Below are positions 1-6,803 of a stretch of 64,000 nucleotides of DNA, one piece after another. The notes below the pieces were generated by a model. The model saw nothing but the letters and a program-made list of their open reading frames with translations. It made no database searches and was not told the origin of the DNA. The translations under genes and the position numbers were made by a program. Within the stretch, counting starts at the first letter, position 1; every line of letters starts with the position of its first letter. The DNA lies in NCBI RefSeq assembly GCF_014268505.2, contig NZ_JABWQP020000012.1:88337-152336 (forward strand), read 5' to 3'. The stretch comes from Pseudomonas khorasanensis. GTDB lineage: Bacteria > Pseudomonadota > Gammaproteobacteria > Pseudomonadales > Pseudomonadaceae.

Positions 1-1622
1 ACGTCACTTTTCCCGTTGAACAACTGGCCATCGGCGTCAATCGCCTGATTGAGCTGTTCGACAAACATGCCTACGACGAAGCGATCCTTTTCGGACACGC
101 GCTGGAAGGCAATCTGCACTTCGTCTTCACCCAAGGCTTCAACAGCCCGGAAGAAGTCGCACGCTATCAAGCGTTCATGGACGACGTCGCACAGTTGGTT
201 GCGGTTGAATTCGGCGGTTCCTTGAAAGCCGAACACGGCACGGGGCGCAACATGGCGCCGTTCGTGGAACTTGAATGGGGCAGCGACGCTTACCAGTTGA
301 TGTGGCAGCTCAAACGCTTGCTCGACCCGAGCGGCATTCTCAACCCGGACGTGGTGCTCAGTGAGGATAAGCAAATCCACCTCAAACACCTGAAACCGCT
401 GCCTGCGGCCGACGAGATTGTGGATAAGTGCATCGAATGCGGTTTCTGCGAACCGGTGTGCCCGTCAAAGGGCCTGACCCTGAGCCCGCGCCAGCGCATC
501 GTGATCTGGCGCGATATTCAGTCGAAAAAACGCGCTGGCATCGACACCACTGAACTGGAAAACGCCTTCGACTATCAAGGCATCGACACCTGCGCCGCGA
601 CCGGTTTGTGTGCACAACGTTGCCCTGTAGGCATCAACACCGGCGAGCTGGTTAAAAAGCTGCGCGGCCGACACGCCACGCACCAGAAAACCGCAGACTG
701 GATTGAAGGAAATTTCGCCAAGACCCTGCAAGGCGCGCGCCTCGCCCTGCATGTCGCCAACGGTGCACGAATGATGCTCGGGGCACCGCGCCTGACGAAG
801 CTGTCGGCGACCCTGACGCGCTTGTCCAAAGGCCAGGTGCCGCAGTGGACCAACGCCATGCCCCAACCGGAAAAGGCCATTCGTTTCAGTCCGAGCCTGT
901 CGGACGAGCGTCCGCGCGTGGTTTATCTGGCCGCTTGCGTGTCGCGGGTCATGGGCCCGGCGGCGGGCGACAAAGAACAAATGTCGCTGTACGACAAAAC
1001 CCGTGGCCTGCTGGAAAAGGCCGGTTACCAGGTAGTCTTTCCCGACAACCAGGACAACCTCTGCTGCGGTCAGCCGTTCGCCTCCAAGGGTTACGCCGAG
1101 CAAGCCGAGCACAAGCGCCAGGAACTGATCAGCGCCCTGCTCCACGCCAGTCGCGGCGGGCTCGATCCGATCTACTGCGACACCAGCCCGTGTACGTTGC
1201 GGCTGGTTCAGGACATCGGCGAAACGCGACTGGATCTGTACGATCCGGTGCGCTTCATTCGTACGCATCTGATGGATCGCCTCGATTTCACACCACAGGA
1301 CGCGCCGATTGCCGTGCACGTGACGTGCAGCACTCAGCATTTGGGCGAAAGCCAGGCGTTGATCGATCTGGCGCGCAGATGCAGCAAAACCGTGGTGATT
1401 CCAGAGGGGATTCATTGCTGCGGATTTGCCGGCGACAAGGGCTTTACCACCCCGGAGCTGAACAGCCATTCACTGCGCACGCTCAAAGAGGCAGTGCAGC
1501 ATTGCAGCGAAGGGGTTTCCACCAGCCGCACGTGCGAAATCGGCCTGACCCAGCACGGCGGGATCGACTATCACGGCCTGGTCTATCTAGTGGATCGGGT
1601 GACACGCGCGAAAACGGCCTGA
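1..1622 (+). CDS. lldE: FAD- and Fe-S-binding D-lactate dehydrogenase, C-terminal part (5' end outside window)
   Basis: The frame is open from the window edge to TGA at 1620-1622, so only about the last 540 residues are present. The first part is the C-terminal cap of an FAD-linked oxidase (HGTGRNMAPFVE, then LDPSGILNPD). It is followed by a ferredoxin-like pair of cysteine motifs (CIECGFCEPVCP and CAATGLCAQRCP) and two CCG-type heterodisulfide-reductase modules (CCGQPFASKG, CCGFAGDKGF). This order is that of the large flavin/iron-sulfur D-2-hydroxyacid dehydrogenases that oxidise D-lactate to pyruvate and pass electrons to the respiratory chain. In Pseudomonas this protein ends the lldPDE lactate operon, and the neighbouring tmRNA gene fits the known lld/smpB/ssrA neighbourhood. 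The gene symbol is inferred from family and context; a glycolate or other 2-hydroxyacid oxidase is the alternative. Confidence 0.85.
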   Translation, partial: VTFPVEQLAIGVNRLIELFDKHAYDEAILFGHALEGNLHFVFTQGFNSPEEVARYQAFMDDVAQLVAVEFGGSLKAEHGTGRNMAPFVELEWGSDAYQLMWQLKRLLDPSGILNPDVVLSEDKQIHLKHLKPLPAADEIVDKCIECGFCEPVCPSKGLTLSPRQRIVIWRDIQSKKRAGIDTTELENAFDYQGIDTCAATGLCAQRCPVGINTGELVKKLRGRHATHQKTADWIEGNFAKTLQGARLALHVANGARMMLGAPRLTKLSATLTRLSKGQVPQWTNAMPQPEKAIRFSPSLSDERPRVVYLAACVSRVMGPAAGDKEQMSLYDKTRGLLEKAGYQVVFPDNQDNLCCGQPFASKGYAEQAEHKRQELISALLHASRGGLDPIYCDTSPCTLRLVQDIGETRLDLYDPVRFIRTHLMDRLDFTPQDAPIAVHVTCSTQHLGESQALIDLARRCSKTVVIPEGIHCCGFAGDKGFTTPELNSHSLRTLKEAVQHCSEGVSTSRTCEIGLTQHGGIDYHGLVYLVDRVTRAKTA

Positions 1623-1666
1623 AGAAAAAATAGAACCCTTGAGCGAGACGGTAGTCCACAGATCAG

Positions 1667-1688
1667 GCCCCGACCAATCGGGGCTTTT
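1667..1688 (+). terminator. Rho-independent terminator after lldE
   Basis: A GCCCCGA/TCGGGGC stem with a 4-base loop (ccaa) is followed directly by TTTT. It lies 45 bases after the lldE stop and ends the lactate operon before the next small gene. Confidence 0.75.
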
Positions 1689-1752
1689 CCTCCATTCGGT
1701 GGCTCGCCCTGCGGTCAGCGAAGCCTGGATCCCTCAGTTCAAGGAGATACAC

Positions 1753-2034
1753 ATGAAGCGTTCTGTACTGTTAGGTCTGTTCGTTACTGCCTCGATGATG
1801 GCCTCCACTTCGTTCGCCGCTGACAAGCCTGCTGACTTGTGTGATGCCAACATACAAACCATCAACAACGCCAAGACTGACCTCCAGTCGTCGCCGGAAC
1901 TCGCCGGTCGGGTCGAAGCCAGCGTAAGCAGGGCACAGGCCTTGAAGGCACAAGGCAAGATCGACGATTGCGTGGCGGAAACCCAGCAGACCATCCTGGA
2001 AATCCGCAAAACTTCCGACGGAACGAACAAGTGA
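1753..2034 (+). CDS. Small exported protein of unknown function (93 aa)
   Basis: The ATG at 1753 follows a strong Shine-Dalgarno (AAGGAGAT, 1741-1748); the frame is open further upstream but has no such signal. The N-terminus is a classic signal peptide: MKRS, a hydrophobic stretch, then a probable cleavage site after SFAA near residue 22. The mature part of about 70 residues is mostly helical and polar, with only two cysteines (DLCDAN and DDCVAE), which could form one disulfide. It is probably periplasmic. It is a single-gene unit between the lldE terminator and ssrA. I do not recognise a named family; similar small periplasmic proteins are common in Pseudomonas. Confidence 0.75.
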   Translation: MKRSVLLGLFVTASMMASTSFAADKPADLCDANIQTINNAKTDLQSSPELAGRVEASVSRAQALKAQGKIDDCVAETQQTILEIRKTSDGTNK

Positions 2035-2044
2035 TCAGTAACCC

Positions 2045-2064
2045 GGCCAACCTGCGGGTTGGCC
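2045..2064 (+). terminator. Possible weak terminator after the small exported protein
   Basis: GGCCAACC and GGTTGGCC form a perfect 8-bp stem with a 4-base loop 10 bases after the stop codon at 2034. There is no clear T run, so termination would be weak or factor-assisted. The 3' arm overlaps the proposed -35 of ssrA. Confidence 0.35.
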
Positions 2065-2086
2065 TCGTCGGCTGATTGGCGTACAC
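2059..2086 (+). promoter_or_regulatory. Candidate sigma-70 promoter of ssrA
   Basis: TTGGCC (2059-2064), a 16-base spacer and TACACT (2081-2086) resemble -35/-10 elements. Initiation near 2093 would leave a 5' leader of about 38 bases to be processed off the tmRNA precursor. This is assigned by eye only. Confidence 0.35.
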
Positions 2087-2130
2087 TGTGCACGCTTGTT
2101 GCCCGAACAGATTTACCGGGCAATGAGTTC

Positions 2131-2527
2131 GGGGCCGTTTAGGATTCGACGCCGGTTGCGAAACTTTAGGTGCATGCCGACTTGGTAACAGAAGTCGTAA
2201 ATCCACTGTTGCAACTACTTATAGTTGCCAATGACGAAAACTACGGCCAGGAATTCGCTCTCGCTGCGTAAGCAGCCTTAGCCCTGAGCTTCTGGTACCT
2301 TCGGGTCCAGCAATCACCAGGGGATGTCTGTAAACCCAAAGTGATTGTCATATAGAACAGAATCGCCGTGCAGTACGTTGTGGACGAAGCGGCTAAAACT
2401 TACACAACTCGCCCAAAGCACCCTGCCCGTCGGGTCGCTGAGGGTTAACTTAATAGACACGGCTACGCATGTAGTACCGACAGCGGAGTACTGGCGGACG
2501 GGGGTTCAAATCCCCCCGGCTCCACCA
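2131..2527 (+). ncRNA. ssrA: Transfer-messenger RNA (tmRNA)
   Basis: tmRNA rescues ribosomes stalled on broken mRNA: it acts first as an alanyl-tRNA and then as a short mRNA encoding a degradation tag. The 5' end GGGGCCG pairs with CGGCTCC before the terminal ACCA. A T-arm with GGGGG-TTCAAAT-CCCCC lies at 2500-2517, and CCA is encoded at 2525-2527. The tag frame starts at the resume codon GCC (2227-2229) and ends at TAA (2269-2271), reading ANDENYGQEFALAA. The tag ends in the ALAA that ClpXP/ClpAP-type proteases recognise. The 3' end also serves as the integration site for the downstream island. Confidence 0.97.
2505..2527 (+). other. Island attachment site (att core) inside the tmRNA 3' end
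   Basis: The last 23 bases of ssrA (T-loop, acceptor strand, CCA) reappear imperfectly at 12658-12679. tmRNA 3' ends are classic tyrosine-integrase targets, and a truncated integrase gene begins 189 bases downstream. This copy restores a functional tmRNA end. Confidence 0.7.
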
Positions 2528-2540
2528 CTTCATCATCTAA

Positions 2541-2564
2541 AGACGTCCACGGACGTCTTTTTTT
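2541..2564 (+). terminator. Rho-independent terminator of ssrA
   Basis: AGACGTCC/GGACGTCT stem with a 2-base loop (ac) followed by a run of seven T (2558-2564), 13 bases after the tmRNA CCA end. Because it lies beyond the integration core, it may have been supplied by the island. Confidence 0.85.
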
Positions 2565-2639
2565 GTGCCTGAAATCCAGCAAACACGCGGCTTCCAGCGC
2601 TTTTGCGGTTTTTTGAGATTTTTTGAGTTCCAGCCATTC

Positions 2640-2690
2640 GGGTATTCCAAACGGTATTCCAGGCCATCCGGTGCTAATCTTTGGAATACC
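2640..2690 (+). repeat. Paired ggtattcc repeats: probable integrase arm-type sites (left end)
   Basis: ggtattccaa at 2641-2650 is followed by ggtattccag at 2653-2662, a 12-base period. An inverted copy, ttggaatacc, lies at 2681-2690. The same tandem pair with the same 12-base period recurs at 12584-12605 near the other island end. Placement beside the integrase start and at both ends suggests arm-type binding sites for integrase or a recombination factor. Confidence 0.6.
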
Positions 2691-2715
2691 AAATCAGAGC
2701 CTGAGGAAAAATCTC

Positions 2716-3153
2716 ATGCCTGCTCAAACCCTCCGCCTCTCCGATCGGCAGCTCAAGGGAGTCAAACCCGCGTCCAAGGATTATGTCCTCACCGACGGTG
2801 ACGGCTTACAGCTCCGTGTACGCAGCAATGGCTCTCTGCTGTGGAATTTCAATTACCGTGAACCGGTGACCAAGAACCGTATCAACATGGGCTTGGGCAC
2901 CTACCCCGAACTGTCACTGGCAAACGCCCGAAAGATGGCGGTCGAAGCACGCGAGCTGCTCGCCCAAGGCATCGATCCGAAGGTGCAGCGCGATACGCTG
3001 AGCGAGGCCAAGCGCGCAGAAACGGAACACACCTTCGAGAACGTGGCCACCGCCTGGTTCGAGCTTAAGAAAGACTCGGTCACGCCGGCCTACGCCGAGG
3101 ACATTTGGCGGTCGCTCACGCTGCATTTATTTCCAGACCTGAAAACAACGTAA
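2716..3153 (+). pseudogene. Truncated tyrosine-type integrase (N-terminal third only)
   Basis: The start ATG at 2716 follows a weak GAGG (2703-2706). The 145 residues match the N-terminus of P4-type phage/island integrases: the arm-binding domain (LSDRQLKGVKPASKDYVLTD, then LRVRSNGSLLWNFNYR and GLGTYPELSLANARKMA) and the beginning of the core-binding domain (TFENVATAWFELKK, then LTLHLFPDLKTT). Such integrases are normally about 400 residues. The frame stops at 3151-3153, and the catalytic domain with its R-H-R-Y residues is absent. The following DNA is an unrelated small gene, so the 3' part was deleted rather than frameshifted. The island should not be able to excise with this protein alone. 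Confidence 0.85.
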
Positions 3154-3184
3154 CGCTATACACGACACCCTCTCGAGAAATGGT

Positions 3185-3517
3185 ATGACTACAGAGCTGA
3201 CGGAAGAAGAGATGCGTCGGGCGCTATTCGGTGAGCCAGAGCCCCCCGCATCAATAATCGACAACCACGGGCAAGACACTGCAACGGAAATCGTGGTCGC
3301 GGAGCCGACAAAGGTAGTGAAGAAAAAGAAACTATCAAAAGCCTTTACTCCCAGGTTGAGAGTCACACTAAGGGTGGGGAATGAATTCGAAGGCAAGATG
3401 CACGAGATCATACATGAAGCCGATACGCTCAGTTCCCTGGTTGCAGAGCAAGAAGCTACAAAGATAGCCAAGAAAAAATTCAGGTTTGGGGAAGTTATTT
3501 CGGTTAAGTCAATGTAA
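3185..3517 (+). CDS. Small lysine-rich protein of unknown function (110 aa)
   Basis: The frame opens at ATG 3185 with no strong Shine-Dalgarno. It has an acidic N-terminus (TEEEMRRALFGEPEPP), a lysine stretch (KKKKLSKAFTPRLRV) and a compact C-terminal part (RVGNEFEGKMHEIIHEADTL). From memory, similar short proteins occur beside integrases in Pseudomonas integrative elements, but I cannot give it a function. It sits directly behind the integrase break, on the opposite strand from the island cargo. No signal peptide or membrane segment is visible. Confidence 0.6.
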   Translation: MTTELTEEEMRRALFGEPEPPASIIDNHGQDTATEIVVAEPTKVVKKKKLSKAFTPRLRVTLRVGNEFEGKMHEIIHEADTLSSLVAEQEATKIAKKKFRFGEVISVKSM

Positions 3518-3778
3518 GCGGGCACGTTAACTTCTTAAGCCCTTTAATCTCAGCGGCACCCGGTCGACTAGTCCGTGTGAAGTGAGACCTTAAACTCGAC
3601 TACGTAGCCAGTCACAGGCTTCAAAGCTAACTGTCAATCCAACGCTTCAAGGCATAACTAAACACCAGCCATCACCTACAGGCCTCGATTTGCGACGGGC
3701 AGAAACCGGCCGAATTCGATAAGTCAGTGTCTCCGAAAAAAGGGGCGATTCAGCATTAGTATCATGGTCATACTAAAA

Positions 3779-4825
3779 TTAAGAAGACCTCATAATTCCA
3801 TCTCGTAAACTAGAAGCGTGCGCGGCAATGAAAGGTGGGGGGAGCGCATTTCCTATCATTAACGCGATTGACTCTTTTCCATGCGAAATATCGAATCGAT
3901 AGTCAATCGGGAAGCCTTGGAGAACTGCTGCCTCACGTAAAGTGATAGTGCGGTTCAGTGACGGGTGTAAAAATCTACCTTTCGATGGGTTGAAGCAACC
4001 ACTCGTGATAGTTGGTGAGACCTCGTCCCAAGACATGCGCCCGTAAACATCAAAAAAGCCGTTGGCCTTTTTATGGCATTCTAATTGGAACTCGATAGGC
4101 AGATCTTTACGGCTTCCTCCATTCTTTGGAATCCTCTTGATGATATCCATCACCTTTTCCGAGCGGCGCTCTGGAATGGCGTGCAGCAGATCTTTAGTAT
4201 TCGACCTGGCGCCGATGCCTGATATGGCTTGTCGAACCGTCACACGTTGCGAGTTTTTCTCGGCAATAGCCGGCTGATGCACTCGTGACGCCAGAAGAAT
4301 CAGCCGTTTGCGGCGCTGTGGAACGCTATAGTCGGCGGCGTCCAGAACTTGAACAACGTAGGAATAGCCAAGCTCTGCAATCGAACTGCAGAGGTCGTTA
4401 AAGCGAGAGTCTGCAGCAAGCGCTGGGACGTTCTCCATCATGATGCTTTTTGGAAGCATTTCTTTAACGAAGCGCAGGAAATCGTTCACCAAATCATTGC
4501 GAGCGTCGAAGACCGAAGCTCCTTTGTTTTTTGTTCGTAATCGAGAGAAACCTTGGCATGGCGGGCATCCAGCTAGTAGATCGAGCTGCCCTTTTTCAAG
4601 ACCTGTAGCTGACATGACCTCAGAGACGTCAAGCTTGCGTATATCCTCGGAGAACAGCTTTACCTCCGGATGATTCAGTGAGTACGTCGCTTGAGCTTTA
4701 CCATCTATTTCCACCGCTCCGAGCACATGAAAGCCCGCTTGATGCAAGCCAACGCTCAAACCTCCGCAACCGCTGAATAGGTCAAGCGCAGTGAGTCTCC
4801 GATTTTCAGTGGTAGCTAGCGTCAT
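3779..4825 (-). CDS. DNA (cytosine-5-)-methyltransferase, Dcm-like
   Basis: This 348-aa protein transfers a methyl group from S-adenosylmethionine to cytosine in a specific DNA site. The C5-methylase motifs appear in order: motif I LDLFSGCGGLS (near residue 15), motif IV AGCPPCQGFS with the catalytic Cys, motif VI MENVPAL, motif VIII PQRRKRLIL, motif IX TLREAAVLQGFP and motif X MIGNALPPP. The target-recognition region between VIII and IX is short. It is the last of four minus-strand genes in the island, starting 51 bases after the ATPase-TOPRIM gene. No recognisable restriction endonuclease adjoins it, so it is either an orphan methylase or the self-marking part of a system whose nuclease is the OLD-like neighbour. 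The site it methylates cannot be read from the sequence. Confidence 0.9.
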   Translation of the reverse strand: MTLATTENRRLTALDLFSGCGGLSVGLHQAGFHVLGAVEIDGKAQATYSLNHPEVKLFSEDIRKLDVSEVMSATGLEKGQLDLLAGCPPCQGFSRLRTKNKGASVFDARNDLVNDFLRFVKEMLPKSIMMENVPALAADSRFNDLCSSIAELGYSYVVQVLDAADYSVPQRRKRLILLASRVHQPAIAEKNSQRVTVRQAISGIGARSNTKDLLHAIPERRSEKVMDIIKRIPKNGGSRKDLPIEFQLECHKKANGFFDVYGRMSWDEVSPTITSGCFNPSKGRFLHPSLNRTITLREAAVLQGFPIDYRFDISHGKESIALMIGNALPPPFIAAHASSLRDGIMRSS

Positions 4826-4876
4826 AAATTCACAGTATTACGTGGTTCAAGGTCAAGGTAAGGACGGTTGAGAGGC

Positions 4877-6643
4877 CTACGCAGCAGCGTCTAGCCAACG
4901 TCTCAAGGTGGTTCGTATTACCGTCAGGTCGGCATTATCATCCGGCAGCTGCCCTAATAGATACCTTGCAACGCCAATTGAGCCCTCAGGGGACTGATTA
5001 ATGCCAATTTTTTTGCGAAGTACGCGCTTGAACTCGTCGGAGCTGCTGAGTCCTCGTCGCTCATCATCATTCAGTATTATCGCGTCAGGGCATTTTTGGG
5101 GCAAGAACGCCAAACGCTCACGGATCCAGCGTAGATAATCCAGATGTTTTTGTATTTTATCCGCCGCCTTTCCTGACGCGTCATTCCCTCCATTGAGTGC
5201 AAAATTTGGTTTGGAGCCTACTTCCTCTTTTATTATTCCCTCTAGTTGCGCATAGTCATTCGGTGAGAGGGCATCTGGATCCGTAAAAGTTGCAACTTTC
5301 TGCTGGTCACCATCGAGTAAAACGTAACAGTCAGTTTCTGCTGTCATATGCGTCGGAATCTGATTTGCAAGAATTCCTTGAGCACCTCCTGGTGCTACAA
5401 CAATTTCGAGAGCACTTCGTTCGCCAGCATCGAACCCCTCTACGGCACGCTCTACGGTCGCCTTAGCTAAGATATCTTCTACATATATGCGCTTTTTATT
5501 CGGCGCGGGCTTTCCTAAACGGTTGAGAGCTATAAAAGGAGAGCACTCATTTAATATGCGAGACTTACCCTCTCCATTGTCCTCGAAAACCTTAATAGCA
5601 GTATTGGGCAATCCTTGAAGGAATTCCATTGAGTGCGTGGAAATTACTATCTGTAGATGCTTTTTCTTTATCTGCGTTAAAAGAAAGAGTAACAACTCAC
5701 GTTGAGCCCCAGGATGGAGAGATGTCTCAGGCTCATCGAGCAAAACCAAAGCATACTTCGGTGCCTTAATAATGCTTACTACCAAACTTACTATCGCGAC
5801 TTCTCCGCTACCTGCAAATGCCTCGGAGTATTTAAATCCTCGGTCGAATATGACGCTCACATCCCCACCTTTCTGCTCTGGATACAGCGAATGCTTGATG
5901 TATTGAGCAGAGATGTATGTGCGACCGAGGATCTGCGAAACATGTTTCAGCTCTTCTGGTAAGAGCTGGCGGTTTTCAAATACACGCTCTGGCCCACCAC
6001 CAAGCAACCAACTTGAAGCTTGCCGATCCACAACGCTTTTCAGCCTTTTAGCGCCGGTTCGCATCTCCGCGTGTTTAGCTGCGAGCTGATCACTATCTTT
6101 ACCAAAATTAAACGTTCTATCGAAGGCGCCAATAACAACCTTCATGTTTTTGTAAACCACAGTGCGCTCGACAGCGTTCCATCGGTCTTTGTCTTTTCGA
6201 GCATATAGCTCTTTAGGAATTACCTGCATGCTGTCGCCTTTGGTTGCTTTTGTAGGCTCCCAATACTCATAGTCCCTTAGGCGGCTATACACCCTTGCTT
6301 TACGTGTTTCTACCGATCCATTGAAAGAGGTATTCCAATGTCCATATATATATCTTGGTGGGTCTTTAACTATGGTTTTAATAGGGTCGAGTGCAGTTGC
6401 GAACCAAAACTTTGCAGTACTTTCTCCTTCTGGCATGCCGTGCAGAGCATGTAATATTGAGCTTTTGCCAATTCCGTTAGCACCTACTAGTGCTGTAAAA
6501 GGGAAAGAAAAGTCAATTCTTGCATTGCGCTCTAGGCCCTTGAAGTTTGGAAATCTTGCATGTGTTATATAGTTGAGAAGAGGCACTCCAGGAGAAAATT
6601 TTTTAAGCTCAGCTACAATTTTTTTTATGGAGTCTTCCGTCAT
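4877..6643 (-). CDS. OLD-family ATPase with C-terminal TOPRIM nuclease domain
   Basis: The 588-aa protein begins with an SMC/ABC-like ATPase: FKGLERNARIDF, Walker A GANGIGKSS (residues 54-62), a signature-like FAGSGEVAIV, Walker B VLLDEPETSLHPG (near residue 302) and a switch His in STHSMEFLQG. The C-terminal half has TOPRIM features: a conserved Glu in IYVEDILAK, a glycine turn (VAPGGAQG) and the metal-binding DGD in YVLLDGDQQ. This layout is that of OLD (overcoming lysogenisation defect) nucleases, several of which are anti-phage effectors. No UvrD-like helicase gene adjoins it, unlike the GajA/GajB arrangement. It lies 160 bases after the kinase-ATPase gene and 51 before the methylase. DNA cleavage is inferred from family; the operon suggests a defence role. 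Confidence 0.8.
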   Translation of the reverse strand: MTEDSIKKIVAELKKFSPGVPLLNYITHARFPNFKGLERNARIDFSFPFTALVGANGIGKSSILHALHGMPEGESTAKFWFATALDPIKTIVKDPPRYIYGHWNTSFNGSVETRKARVYSRLRDYEYWEPTKATKGDSMQVIPKELYARKDKDRWNAVERTVVYKNMKVVIGAFDRTFNFGKDSDQLAAKHAEMRTGAKRLKSVVDRQASSWLLGGGPERVFENRQLLPEELKHVSQILGRTYISAQYIKHSLYPEQKGGDVSVIFDRGFKYSEAFAGSGEVAIVSLVVSIIKAPKYALVLLDEPETSLHPGAQRELLLFLLTQIKKKHLQIVISTHSMEFLQGLPNTAIKVFEDNGEGKSRILNECSPFIALNRLGKPAPNKKRIYVEDILAKATVERAVEGFDAGERSALEIVVAPGGAQGILANQIPTHMTAETDCYVLLDGDQQKVATFTDPDALSPNDYAQLEGIIKEEVGSKPNFALNGGNDASGKAADKIQKHLDYLRWIRERLAFLPQKCPDAIILNDDERRGLSSSDEFKRVLRKKIGINQSPEGSIGVARYLLGQLPDDNADLTVIRTTLRRWLDAAA

Positions 6644-6803
6644 TGGAGGCTTTCTCTCGAACCTGTGTATTTTTAATTTCTAGTAATTTTAGTGATCAGC
6701 ATTTCTTGTGTCAATTGGTGAGGCTGCTTTCGCCCTCTTACCAATACCCTCCTAAATTGCGTAGAATACGCCACCCAATTTAAGAGGTTTTTTAAATACC
6801 CGA

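Noticed and set aside
465..1469. A 334-residue minus-strand frame
   Set aside because: Antisense to the lldE Fe-S region, whose cysteine motifs are clear on the plus strand.
4877..6643. Gabija system (GajA/GajB)
   Set aside because: The ATPase-TOPRIM protein fits, but no UvrD-like helicase gene is adjacent; recB and recD in the window are housekeeping and far away.
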